Source: Streptomyces humicola (GTDB taxonomy: Bacteria > Actinomycetota > Actinomycetes > Streptomycetales > Streptomycetaceae). Taken from it: a DNA stretch of 64,000 nt. The notes beneath the pieces are model-generated. The model was not told where the DNA came from. It was given only the letters and a program-made list of their open reading frames with translations, and did not search any database. This document shows, piece by piece, positions 50,741-59,177 of this stretch; the first letter of the stretch is position 1, and the number at the start of each line of letters is the position of its first letter. The stretch covers positions 663,574 to 727,573 of the forward strand of contig NZ_JANFNG010000001.1 in assembly GCF_024436035.1 (NCBI RefSeq). The letters run 5' to 3'. The position numbers and the translations under genes are program-made.

Positions 50741-52090
50741 TCAGAACGCGCCGGTGCCGTTGGGCGTGCCGAGACCGGTCGGGCCGTCGTAGCCGGGGCC
50801 CGCGGTGCACAGATAGCTGCCGCCGCAGGAGCCGTTGCTGCCCGACGTGACGTCGTTCAGCGCGGCGGTGTGGCTGTACGGGTAAGAGCCGTAGGTGACC
50901 TGGGCGGTGTTCCCGGCGAGCGCGTAGACGCTCGCGATGATCGGCGACGAGGCACTGGTGCCGCCGACCTGGACCCATCCGTCCGCTCCCTGCGCGAGCC
51001 CGAGTTCGAGCTCGATGTCGCAGAACGAGCCGCCGCCGCAGCTGTTGTACGTGTCGTAGACCGCGACCCCGGTGTTGGGGTCGGCGACCGCGGACACATC
51101 GGCGACGGTGCGCTTGGCACACCCGGAGTCGTGCTGCCAGGACGGCTTCGCCTCGTAAGCCGAGCAGCCCGAGCCCGCGCTGCTCCAGGCCGTCTCGCTC
51201 CAGCCGCGGGAGTTCGACGCCTTGCTCAGCGAAGTGCCGCCCACGGCGGTGACGTACGGCGAGGAGGCAGGCCAGGAGACGCCGTAGCCGGAGTCGCCCG
51301 AGCTCGCGGTGATGGCGACGCCGGGGTGGTTGAAGTGGGAGTCGGACGAGGTGATGGTGGAGTCCTCGGAGCCGCCCCAGCTGTTGGAGACGGAGACGAC
51401 ACCGGAGGTGGAGGCCGCCGTGTCCTCGGCCGTCGTCAGGTCCGAGGTGTTCGCCGAGTTGGCCTCGACCAGCAGGATGTGGCAGCTGGGGCAGACGGCG
51501 GAGACCATGTCGAGGTCGAGGCTGATCTCCTCGGCCCACCCGTAGTCGCCGGACGGCAGCGGTGAGGCCTGGCCGCTCTGGTTCACCTTGCGGAAGCAGC
51601 CGTTGGCGGTGGTGCACGACGGCAGGCCGTAGGCGCTGCGGTACGTCGCCAGGTTGGACTCGGCGTTCGGGTCGTCCTGGGCGTCGACGATTGCAACGGT
51701 GCGCCCGGATGCCGAGGTGCCGCTCAGTTTGTAGGCGGACTGCAGATCGGACGGCATGTATCCGACGGTGGTCGGGGATCCGGTGGTGAACGGGGACATG
51801 CGACCCGTGGCGGTGCGACGGGCCTTCATGATGCCGAAGCAGCGGGCCTGTCCCGGTGCTTCGGGATGGGCACAGCCGAATGCCGTTATGCTCGGCGATG
51901 CGTAGCCGCTGTGCGCGGAGGAGGGGGCGGTGGCCTGGGCGCCGGTGGCCAGGCCGGTGATGAGGGCGGTGACGGCGAGGGTGAGCAGCGCGGTGACGGC
52001 CGCTGCCATCCGCCGGAGCCGGCGTCTTGGTCGGCGGTGCGGAATCGCGGGGGATCGGGTGGATATATCGGGTATCTCGCGACGGTGCAT
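50741..52090 (-). CDS. Secreted sedolisin-type serine carboxyl peptidase (S53)
   Basis: A 449-aa exported peptidase. Basic N-terminus (RRPRRRLRR) followed by a hydrophobic segment (about 29-50) acts as signal peptide. Catalytic Glu and Asp are in GWAEEISLDLDMVSAVCPSC; oxyanion Asp in SGDSGYGVSWPASSPYVTAVGG; nucleophile Ser in VQVGGTSASSPI. The long S53 prodomain is much reduced (only about 60-100 residues before the mature domain), as in many Streptomyces forms. GGAGG precedes the ATG. Extracellular protein degradation at acidic pH is the likely role. Confidence 0.93.
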   Translation of the reverse strand: MHRREIPDISTRSPAIPHRRPRRRLRRMAAAVTALLTLAVTALITGLATGAQATAPSSAHSGYASPSITAFGCAHPEAPGQARCFGIMKARRTATGRMSPFTTGSPTTVGYMPSDLQSAYKLSGTSASGRTVAIVDAQDDPNAESNLATYRSAYGLPSCTTANGCFRKVNQSGQASPLPSGDYGWAEEISLDLDMVSAVCPSCHILLVEANSANTSDLTTAEDTAASTSGVVSVSNSWGGSEDSTITSSDSHFNHPGVAITASSGDSGYGVSWPASSPYVTAVGGTSLSKASNSRGWSETAWSSAGSGCSAYEAKPSWQHDSGCAKRTVADVSAVADPNTGVAVYDTYNSCGGGSFCDIELELGLAQGADGWVQVGGTSASSPIIASVYALAGNTAQVTYGSYPYSHTAALNDVTSGSNGSCGGSYLCTAGPGYDGPTGLGTPNGTGAF

Positions 52091-52298
52091 AGGGCCTCCG
52101 TACGGTCTCAGGCGGTTTGCAAGGGCCGGATGACGAAGAGCAGAGTGTGCCGACGGCGCGTCAGGTCACCGCCTGCCACGGCACGTCAGGTCACCGCGTG
52201 CCACGTACGGTTCACGATGGCGCCGTGCTCCCGTACTGGTCAAGACCATGTCAAGCACAGGTCTTGTGAGGCTGCTGCGGTAGGTGAGTGAACCGGAC

Positions 52299-52356
52299 GC
52301 CGCACAGCACAGCACCGCCCGGACCATGAGGGTCCGGGCGGTGCGTGCTGTGCGGC
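52299..52356. terminator. Bipartite terminator hairpin after the chaplin gene
   Basis: Two stacked perfect stems: outer GCCGCACAGCA (52299-52309) with TGCTGTGCGGC (52346-52356); inner CACCGCCCGGACC (52313-52325) with GGTCCGGGCGGTG (52331-52343), and a 5-base loop. It begins 10 bases past the chaplin stop on the minus strand. Confidence 0.9.
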
Positions 52357-52366
52357 CGAAGAAGGC

Positions 52367-52606
52367 CTACTTGTTGACGCAGGGGTTGCCGAAGGCCGGG
52401 TTGAGAGCGCCGATGACGTTGACCGAGTTGCCGCAGAGGTTGATCGGGATGTGGATCGGCACCTGGATCAGGTTTCCGGAGATGGCACCCGGCGATTTGG
52501 TCGCGGCCCCCTCAACACCCGCGTTGGCGACGGCTGCACCGGCGGACCCGGCGACGGCTGCACCGGCGGCGGCCGTGAGAACGACCGCCTTGGCGATACG
52601 CGACAT
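52367..52606 (-). CDS. Short chaplin (hydrophobic aerial hyphae protein)
   Basis: A 79-aa secreted protein: signal peptide (MSRIAKAVVLTAAAGAAVAG, cleavage near AVANA), then one chaplin domain running from SPGAISGNLIQVPIHIPINL through CGNSVNVIGALNPAFGNPC to the end. The two cysteines (in NLCGN and NPCVN) form the disulfide typical of most short chaplins, as in ChpH; ChpE lacks it. There is no sortase signal, so it is the small diffusible type that self-assembles into the rodlet layer on aerial hyphae and spores. Strong evidence that the host is a sporulating streptomycete. Confidence 0.95.
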   Translation of the reverse strand: MSRIAKAVVLTAAAGAAVAGSAGAAVANAGVEGAATKSPGAISGNLIQVPIHIPINLCGNSVNVIGALNPAFGNPCVNK

Positions 52607-53018
52607 GAATGAGGTCCCTTCGAGTCTGGCGAATTGCTGATCAGCATCCCCGCGTCTGATGGCCCCGGGGATGCTGATCAACGGCCCAGCGGCCGCCAGG
52701 TTGCGTCCGGCCGCTCATTCAGGTGATCCTTGGCACCTGAATACGCCCGAACGCCGCAGCTGAAGTCCGGGGCCCCGCGCGGCTTCAGGGCCCCGGAACG
52801 GCTTTGGAACCGCGGAGGAACTCCGGTCCCAGAGCCTTGGTACCGCTGACGACGCGCGTCCGCGGCTGCTGCCACCGTGCTCAACGCGGAAAGCCCCTCC
52901 GCGACACGGAAGGCCAATCAATGGGGGCCCAGAAGAGTGAGCCTGGAAAGGGAATTGGGCCATCCGAGGGTGGTCGCCATCGGGTGCGCGGTCCCGAACG
53001 CGATGACGGGGCGCCAGA
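52607..53018. promoter_or_regulatory. Chaplin upstream region with two inverted repeats
   Basis: About 410 bases with no supportable gene between the divergent chaplin and lipase-maturation-factor genes. A perfect 15-bp inverted repeat TGATCAGCATCCCCG / CGGGGATGCTGATCA spans 52638-52680 (13-base loop), ending 32 bases before the chaplin ATG. A perfect 9-bp repeat ATTCAGGTG / CACCTGAAT spans 52717-52742. The first would form a strong hairpin in the chaplin mRNA leader if the promoter lies upstream of it; the second looks like a protein site. Confidence 0.6.
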
Positions 53019-54467
53019 ATGCAGGTCATGGAGTGGTTCACGGCGAACGGTTACTGGCTGAGCCGCATCGTCTTCCAGCGGGCGCTCGCCGCCGTCTACC
53101 TCATCGCCTTCATCGCCGCCGCGAACCAGTTCCGTGCGCTGCTCGGAGAGCATGGACTGCTGCCGATCCCGCGCTTCACCGCGCGCGTGCCCTTCCGCGA
53201 GTCGCCCAGTATCTTCCACTTCCACTACTCCGACCGGTTCTTCGCCGCCGTCGCCTGGAGCGGAGCCGCCGTCTCGGCGGCGATCGTGGCCGGCGCCGCC
53301 GACGCCGTACCGCTGTGGGCGTCGATGCTGTTGTGGCTGGCGCCCTGGCTGCTGTACATGTCGATCGTCAACGTCGGCCAGACCTGGTACGGCTTCGGAT
53401 GGGAGTCCCTGCTCCTGGAGACGGGATTCCTCGCCGTCTTCCTCGGCAACGCCCGTACCGGACCACCCGTGCTCGTCCTGTGGCTGCTGCGCTGGCTGGT
53501 CTTCCGTGTCGAATTCGGCGCGGGCCTGATCAAGATGCGCGGCGACCCGTGCTGGCGCGACCTGACCTGCTTGTACTACCACCATGAGACCCAGCCGATG
53601 CCGGGCCCGCTCAGCTGGTTCTTCCACCATCTGCCCAAGCCGCTGCACCGGGTCGAGGTGGGCGCCAACCATGTCGCCCAACTCGCCGTGCCCGTCCTGC
53701 TGTTCACCCCGCAGCCGGTGGCGAGCGTCGCCGCCGGGATCATCGTCGTCACCCAGCTGTGGCTCGTGCTCTCCGGCAACTTCGCCTGGCTCAACTGGCT
53801 GACGATCGTGCTCGCCCTCCCGGCCGTCGACGGCTCGCTCGCCGCCTCCGTGCTGCCGCTGCCGCGGCCCCCGGCGCTCCCGGCCGCCCCGCTCTGGTAC
53901 GAGGTCGTCGTGCTCGCCGTCACCGTCTTCGTCGTGGGGCTGAGCTATTACCCGGCGCGCAATCTCGTCTCCCGCCGCCAGCTGATGAACTACTCCTTCA
54001 ACAGGCTGCATCTCGTCAACGCCTACGGCGCCTTCGGCAGCATCAACCGGTTCCGCTACGAAGTGGTGGTGGAAGGCACCGACGAGGACGAGATCACCTC
54101 GGAGACCGTCTGGCGGGAGTACGGATTCAAGGGGAAACCGGGCGATCCGCGGCGGCTGCCCCGCCAGTTCGCGCCCTACCACCTCCGGCTCGACTGGCTG
54201 ATGTGGTTCGTCGCCATCTCGCCGCTCTACGCCGATCCGTGGTTCGTCCCCTTCGTCGCCAAACTGCTGGAGAACGACCCGGCGATCCTCAAGTTGCTGC
54301 GTACCAATCCCTTCCCCACCATTCCGCCCACCCATGTCCGCGCGCGCCTCTACCACTACCGCTTCACCGACTGGCGGCGGCTGCGCACGACGGGGGAGTG
54401 GTGGGAGCGCACACTCGTCCGCGAATTCCTGCCGCCCATCAGCCGGGACCGTGTCCGGCTGTGGTGA
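53019..54467 (+). CDS. Lipase maturation factor family membrane protein
   Basis: A 482-aa multi-TM protein of the LMF1 family. About 8-10 hydrophobic segments; family motifs include LGEHGLLPIPRF, SPSIFHFHYSDRF, GFGWESLLLETGFLAVFLG, RVEFGAGLIKMRGDPCWRDL, YHHETQPMPGPLSWFFHHLP and, after the membrane part, RYEVVVEGTDEDEI. Bacterial members have no demonstrated role; the eukaryotic ones help lipases fold in the ER. The next gene starts 36 bases downstream on the same strand. Confidence 0.93.
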   Translation: MQVMEWFTANGYWLSRIVFQRALAAVYLIAFIAAANQFRALLGEHGLLPIPRFTARVPFRESPSIFHFHYSDRFFAAVAWSGAAVSAAIVAGAADAVPLWASMLLWLAPWLLYMSIVNVGQTWYGFGWESLLLETGFLAVFLGNARTGPPVLVLWLLRWLVFRVEFGAGLIKMRGDPCWRDLTCLYYHHETQPMPGPLSWFFHHLPKPLHRVEVGANHVAQLAVPVLLFTPQPVASVAAGIIVVTQLWLVLSGNFAWLNWLTIVLALPAVDGSLAASVLPLPRPPALPAAPLWYEVVVLAVTVFVVGLSYYPARNLVSRRQLMNYSFNRLHLVNAYGAFGSINRFRYEVVVEGTDEDEITSETVWREYGFKGKPGDPRRLPRQFAPYHLRLDWLMWFVAISPLYADPWFVPFVAKLLENDPAILKLLRTNPFPTIPPTHVRARLYHYRFTDWRRLRTTGEWWERTLVREFLPPISRDRVRLW

Positions 54468-54503
54468 GACTGTGCTGCGAGCGGCCGGTGGCATGCTGAG
54501 GGA

Positions 54504-55232
54504 GTGGACGGATCGGAGCTGCGCATTCGTGTCCCCGACGAGCTGCGGCTGTTCCTGGCCGCCCGCCACCGGGCGACCGAGGAGCTTCGCACCGGCTACG
54601 ACGGCACCTCGTCGCTCGGCCACGTGGTCCAGTCGCTCGGAGTGCCGCTGACCGAGGTGGGCCGACTGCTCGTCGACGGTCGGGAGGTCCCCGCCTCGTA
54701 CCGGCCGGCCGACGGTGACGTGATCCAGGTGCGCGGGATCGAGCGGCCCCAGCCGCTGCCGCCGGGCCCACCGCGCTTCGTCCTCGACGTCCATCTCGGC
54801 ACTCTGGCGCGGCGGCTGCGGCTGCTCGGCGTCGACGCCGCCTACGGCAACGATCTCGACGACGACACGCTGATCGAGCAGGCCAACACCGAACGCCGGG
54901 TGCTGCTCACCCAGGACCGCGGCCTGCTCGGCCGCAGGGCCCTGTGGCTGGGCGCGTACGTACGCGGCAGCCGCGCCGACGAGCAGCTCGCCGACGTCCT
55001 CGGACGGTTCGCCCCGCCGCTGGCCCCGTGGACGCGCTGCACGGCGTGCAACGGACGAGTGGCGCCGGTGGCCAAGGGCGAGGTGGCGCACCTGCTGCAA
55101 CCCGGGACCCGCCGCACGTACGACGACTTCGCCCGCTGCCCGGCCTGCGGCTACCTTTACTGGCGAGGCGCCCACCACCGGCGGCTGCAGGCCATCGTCG
55201 ACGACGCCACCCGCACCGTGGCGGGGGCCTAA
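54504..55232 (+). CDS. Mut7-C RNase-domain protein with N-terminal ubiquitin-like domain
   Basis: A 242-aa protein. Residues 1-80 are a ubiquitin/MoaD-like Mut7-C-associated domain (RVPDELRLFLAARHR, VDGREVPASYRPADGD). From about 90 the Mut7-C PIN-like domain begins (RFVLDVHLGTLARRLRLLG, YGNDLDDDTLIEQA, LLTQDRGLL with conserved acids), ending in a zinc ribbon with CTACNGR and CPACGYLYWRG. Predicted RNase; targets unknown. Its stop overlaps the convergent DUF72 stop. Confidence 0.92.
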   Translation: MDGSELRIRVPDELRLFLAARHRATEELRTGYDGTSSLGHVVQSLGVPLTEVGRLLVDGREVPASYRPADGDVIQVRGIERPQPLPPGPPRFVLDVHLGTLARRLRLLGVDAAYGNDLDDDTLIEQANTERRVLLTQDRGLLGRRALWLGAYVRGSRADEQLADVLGRFAPPLAPWTRCTACNGRVAPVAKGEVAHLLQPGTRRTYDDFARCPACGYLYWRGAHHRRLQAIVDDATRTVAGA

Positions 55233-56005
55233 ACGGTCTCGGGAATATCGATGCGGTCGGGGCCGACCGCAGTGCGCCCCGCCGCCCGCACCGCGCGCAC
55301 GAAAACGGTGGCGTCGAGCACGGCGGCCCCGCCCGGATCGTTGTTGAAATACGCATACACCCCGGCGTCGTCCGGCCAGCTCTCGGCGACCCGTCCGGCC
55401 CAGGTGGCCAGCGCCTGCCTGCCGTACCGCGGCCAGGGCCGGGCGATGCCCTCGTGGAAGCGCAGATAGCCCCAGTCCGTGGTGCGCCACAGCGGCGTCG
55501 TCGGCCGCGCCCGCGCATCGGCCCAGCACAGCGCGGCACCCCGCCGTTCCAGCACGGCACGGACCTCGTCCGTCCACCATGAGTCGTGCCGCGGCTCGAC
55601 GGCGACGAGCGTGCCGGACGGGAAGCACTCCAGGCACGCGTCGAGCAGCCCGGCATCGGCCCGCAGCGTCGGCGGGAGCTGAAGCAGCACCGGCCCCAGC
55701 CGGACACCGAGGCCGGCGGCGTGCTCCATCAGCCGCCCCACCGGCTCCGCGGGATCCTTCAGCCGCTTGATGTGGGTGAGGAAGCGACTCGCCTTGAGCG
55801 CCATGACGAAGCCCTCCGGCGTGCGGTCGCGCCAGGCCGCGAACGTGTCCCGCTCCGGCAGCCGGTAGAAGGCGTTGTTGCTCTCCACGGTGGAGAAGTG
55901 CCGGGCGTATTCCTCGAGCCACAGCCGCTGCGGCCGGCCGGCCGGATAGAGCACGCCCCGCCAGTCCTTGTACTGCCATCCCGAGGTTCCGACGAGCACG
56001 GGCAT
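55229..56005 (-). CDS. DUF72-family protein
   Basis: A 258-aa TIM-barrel-like protein. Diagnostic segments: LVGTSGWQYKDWRGVLYP at the N-terminus, FSTVESNNAFYRLPERDTFAAW, ALKASRFLTHIKRLKDP, LLQLPPTL, EPRHDSW and AYFNNDPGGAAV. The conserved Trp, Tyr, Glu and His positions suggest an enzyme but none has been established for the family. Start ATG 56005. Overlaps the Mut7-C gene stop by 4 bases in convergent layout. Confidence 0.93.
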   Translation of the reverse strand: MPVLVGTSGWQYKDWRGVLYPAGRPQRLWLEEYARHFSTVESNNAFYRLPERDTFAAWRDRTPEGFVMALKASRFLTHIKRLKDPAEPVGRLMEHAAGLGVRLGPVLLQLPPTLRADAGLLDACLECFPSGTLVAVEPRHDSWWTDEVRAVLERRGAALCWADARARPTTPLWRTTDWGYLRFHEGIARPWPRYGRQALATWAGRVAESWPDDAGVYAYFNNDPGGAAVLDATVFVRAVRAAGRTAVGPDRIDIPETV

Positions 56006-56089
56006 GTATCGATCCGTACCACCGAGGGCCGCCCCGGGCCACTCCGGCCACCCCGCGCACGCCCGTACGCCGCGGCCTAAACTGACTCC

Positions 56090-57868
56090 ATGGCTCGGCC
56101 GAACAAAGAGGTCGAAGCCCTGCTGCAGGAGTACGCCGACCTCGTATCGATCACCGGCGGAGACGCGTACAGGGCACGCGCCTACGAAAAGGCCGCCCGT
56201 GCCATCGGCGGCTATCCCACGGATGTCTCCCGCCTCGACGCCAAGCACCTGCGCGAGATCCCGAACGTCGGCAAGTCGATCGCCGACAAGGTCGAGGAGT
56301 ACCTGCGCACGGGGCACATGGCCGCGGTGGAGGACGTCCGGGCGCAGATCCCCGCCGGTGTGCGCGAGCTGATCGCCATCCCCACGCTCGGTCCCAAGAA
56401 GGCGATGTCGCTCTACCAGGAGCTGCACATCAGCTCGGTCGACGAGCTCGCCGACGCCATCCAGGCGGAGAAGCTGCGCAACCTGAAGGGGTTCGGCCCC
56501 AAGACCGAGGAGAACATTCTGCACGGCATCAAGCTGATGCAGTCGGCCGGCGACCGGGTGCAGATCGGCGTGGCGATGGAGCTCGCCGAGGACGTCGTCG
56601 CCGCCATGGAGCGGGTGGCGGGGTGCGAGCAGTGCACGTACGCCGGGTCGCTGCGCCGGATGAAGGAGACGATCGGGGACATCGACGTCCTGGTGGCGGC
56701 CGCGGACTCGGCGCCGTTCATGGAGGCGGTCACCCGGTTGCCGTACCTGAGCGAGGTCATCGCGCACGGCGAGAAGAAGACCTCCATCCGTACCAACCGC
56801 GGCCTGCAGGTGGATCTGCGGGTGGTGCCGCCCGACTCGTGGGGCGCCGCCCTGCAGTACTTCACCGGCTCCAAGGCGCACAACATCCGCACCCGCGAAC
56901 TCGCGGTCCACCAGAAGCTCAAGCTCTCCGAGTACGGCCTGTTCCACGCCGGGAGCGGACGGAAGATCGTCTCCAGGACCGAGGACGAGGTCTACGCGAG
57001 GCTCGGCCTGCCCTGGATCCCTCCCACGCTGCGCGAGGACCGCGGCGAGATAGCAGCAGGGCTGCGCGGAGAGCTCCCGGAGCTGGTCACCGACGCCGAC
57101 ATGCGAGGCGACCTGCACACCCACACCGACCTCACCGACGGCATGGCCACCCTGGAACAGATGATCGCCGCAGCGGCCGAGCGCGGCTATGCGTACTACG
57201 CGATCACCGATCACGCGCCCGACCTGTACATGCAGCGCATGACCGACGACAAGATTCTCCAGCAGCGGGATGCCGTGCGTCACCTCGACGGCAAGCACAA
57301 ACGGATGCGGCTGCTCCATGGAACCGAGCTCAACATCGGCCCCAGCGGCGACGTCGACTGGCCCGAGGACTTCCTCGCCGACTTCGACTTGTGCGTCGCC
57401 TCGATCCATTCACACTTCAACCAGGACCGTGATGCGCTCACCCGCAGGCTGATCCGCGCCTGCGCGCACCCTTGCGTCAACATCATCGGCCACCCGACGA
57501 CCCGGCACATCGGCAAGCGCCCGCCCCTCGACATCGACCTCGACGAGGTGTTCGCCGCCTGCGCCCGCACCGGGACGGCCCTGGAGATCAACGGCCAGCC
57601 GGAACGGCTCGACCTGTCGGACGAGAACATCATGCGGGCGAAACGGCACGGCGTGAAGTTCGCCATCGACAGCGACGCGCACTCCACGCTTCATCTGGAC
57701 TACCTGCGTTATGGCGTGGGAACGGCCCAGCGCGCCTGGCTGACCGCCGAGGACGTGATCAACACCTGGCCGCTCGGGCGGTTGCGGCGCTTCTTGGACA
57801 AGGACCGTCCGCGCAAGGGCCGTCCGGGCGAGGGCCGTACCTCACGGCCCGCGGGAGGAAGGGAGTAA
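56090..57868 (+). CDS. DNA polymerase X with PHP domain (PolX)
   Basis: A 592-aa bacterial family X polymerase/3'-5' exonuclease. Two helix-hairpin-helix elements (LREIPNVGKSIADKVEEYL, LIAIPTLGPKKAMSLYQEL, plus LKGFGPKTEENILHGI), the polymerase palm with AGSLRRMKETIGDIDVLV (metal Asp pair) and GLQVDLRVV (third Asp), then the C-terminal PHP domain (DLHTHTDLTDGMATLEQM, ITDHAP, HGTELNIG, SIHSHF, GHPTTRHIG, DSDAHS). It fills short gaps in base-excision or break repair. The next gene follows at 3 bases. Confidence 0.96.
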   Translation: MARPNKEVEALLQEYADLVSITGGDAYRARAYEKAARAIGGYPTDVSRLDAKHLREIPNVGKSIADKVEEYLRTGHMAAVEDVRAQIPAGVRELIAIPTLGPKKAMSLYQELHISSVDELADAIQAEKLRNLKGFGPKTEENILHGIKLMQSAGDRVQIGVAMELAEDVVAAMERVAGCEQCTYAGSLRRMKETIGDIDVLVAAADSAPFMEAVTRLPYLSEVIAHGEKKTSIRTNRGLQVDLRVVPPDSWGAALQYFTGSKAHNIRTRELAVHQKLKLSEYGLFHAGSGRKIVSRTEDEVYARLGLPWIPPTLREDRGEIAAGLRGELPELVTDADMRGDLHTHTDLTDGMATLEQMIAAAAERGYAYYAITDHAPDLYMQRMTDDKILQQRDAVRHLDGKHKRMRLLHGTELNIGPSGDVDWPEDFLADFDLCVASIHSHFNQDRDALTRRLIRACAHPCVNIIGHPTTRHIGKRPPLDIDLDEVFAACARTGTALEINGQPERLDLSDENIMRAKRHGVKFAIDSDAHSTLHLDYLRYGVGTAQRAWLTAEDVINTWPLGRLRRFLDKDRPRKGRPGEGRTSRPAGGRE

Positions 57869-57871
57869 TTG

Positions 57872-59023
57872 GTGACCATGGAACTCGATTTCCTCAAACC
57901 GCTCTTCGACCGTCCGGGCCCGTGGGCCTCCGTCTACCTGGACACCTCACGCACCACCGAGGACGCGGCACAGCGCCAGCAGTTGCTGCGCCGCGCCGCC
58001 GCGGGACAGCTCATCGACCTGGGTGCGGACGGCCGCACCTGCCGTGCGGTGGTCGACCACCTCGCGCACCAGCCGGTCTCCGGGGCCCCGCCCGGACGTG
58101 CGCTGTTCGCGACGGACGGCGAGGTCGTCCTCGACGTCCCGCTGGGCTGCTCGCCGACGGATGTGGAGACCTCCTGGTCGGTCCTGCCGCACGTCGCGCC
58201 ACTGATCGGTCTCTGCGGCGACGGGCCGCGCTGCATGGTGGCCTACATCGACCGCACCGGCGCCGACTTCGAGCTGCGTGACGCGCACCGCCGCGAGACG
58301 GCGGGCCACGCGGAGGGCAACCAGTGGCAGGGCAGGGGCCACCGCTCCATCCCGGCCGACCGGTACGAATGGCACTACCGCAACAAGGTGGAGAACACCT
58401 GGAACCAGAACGCCGAAATCATCGCCGGCGAGATCGCACGGGCCTGGCCCGACAGCGGTGCCAATCTGCTGGTCCTGGCGGGCGATCCGCGCGAACGCCG
58501 GGCGGTCCACCACCATCTGCCCGAACCGCTGCGCGCCCACACCGTCGAAACGGAACGCGGCAGCAGGTCCCCCGGCGGCTCCACCAGGCTGCTCGACGAG
58601 CAGATCGCCGCGGCGCGTGAGGACTACGCACGACGCCGGCTCGACTCCGTCCTCGACCTCTTCCACGCCGCACGCGGGCGGCCGGGCGAGCACGGCCCGC
58701 GCGGGGTCGACGCGCCGGTCGGCGAGGCGGTGGAGGGCGTACCCGCGGTGGTGGACGCGGCGCGCAGTCACCAAGTAGCCACGCTGCTACTGGGGTTGGA
58801 GGGATCCGATCCGCGGCGCGAGGTGTGGATCGGGCCCGGTAGCGACCAACTCGGCGTTCAACGCTCCCACGTGCAGGCGATGTCGTGTCCTAAGCCGGTG
58901 AAGGCCCGCGCCGATGACGCGTTGCTTCGCTCCGCGGCGGCTGCGCACGCCGAAGTGCTGCTGGTTCCCGAGGGAGTTCAGGGCCCGGCGGGCGGTCTCG
59001 GCGCCGTGCTGCGCTGGAGCTGA
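57872..59023 (+). CDS. Vms1/Rv2629-like (baeRF-type) protein
   Basis: A 383-aa protein of the eRF1-like Rv2629 family. Opening MELDFLKPLFDRPGPWASVY and LDTSRTTEDA, then RCMVAYIDRTGADFEL, EGNQWQGRGHRSIPADRYEW, VENTWNQNAEIIAGEIA, NLLVLAGDPRERRAVHHHLP and GLGAVLRWS at the end form a three-lobe release-factor-like arrangement. Mycobacterial Rv2629 belongs to the hypoxia/dormancy regulon; ribosome-associated roles are suspected. Chosen start is the GTG at 57872 with GGGAG 6 bases upstream; TTG 57869 and ATG 57878 are alternatives. It follows PolX closely and is likely co-transcribed. Confidence 0.85.
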   Translation: MTMELDFLKPLFDRPGPWASVYLDTSRTTEDAAQRQQLLRRAAAGQLIDLGADGRTCRAVVDHLAHQPVSGAPPGRALFATDGEVVLDVPLGCSPTDVETSWSVLPHVAPLIGLCGDGPRCMVAYIDRTGADFELRDAHRRETAGHAEGNQWQGRGHRSIPADRYEWHYRNKVENTWNQNAEIIAGEIARAWPDSGANLLVLAGDPRERRAVHHHLPEPLRAHTVETERGSRSPGGSTRLLDEQIAAAREDYARRRLDSVLDLFHAARGRPGEHGPRGVDAPVGEAVEGVPAVVDAARSHQVATLLLGLEGSDPRREVWIGPGSDQLGVQRSHVQAMSCPKPVKARADDALLRSAAAAHAEVLLVPEGVQGPAGGLGAVLRWS

Positions 59024-59177
59024 CGACAGGAATACCCGAACAGGCGAATAGGCGAACAGCGGCTCAAGGAGCCGACGGCCTGCCCGGTGCGACGGGGGAT
59101 GCACACCGGGCAGGCACAGGAACCTTCTTACCGCATCCGGGCCCGGTTGCGCATCAAAAGCGTGTGCGTTTTCCCGC

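Noticed and set aside
52881..56060. A 1059-codon minus-strand open frame across the LMF and Mut7-C genes
   Set aside because: No protein-like pattern; the plus-strand genes here and the DUF72 gene in another frame carry clear family motifs.
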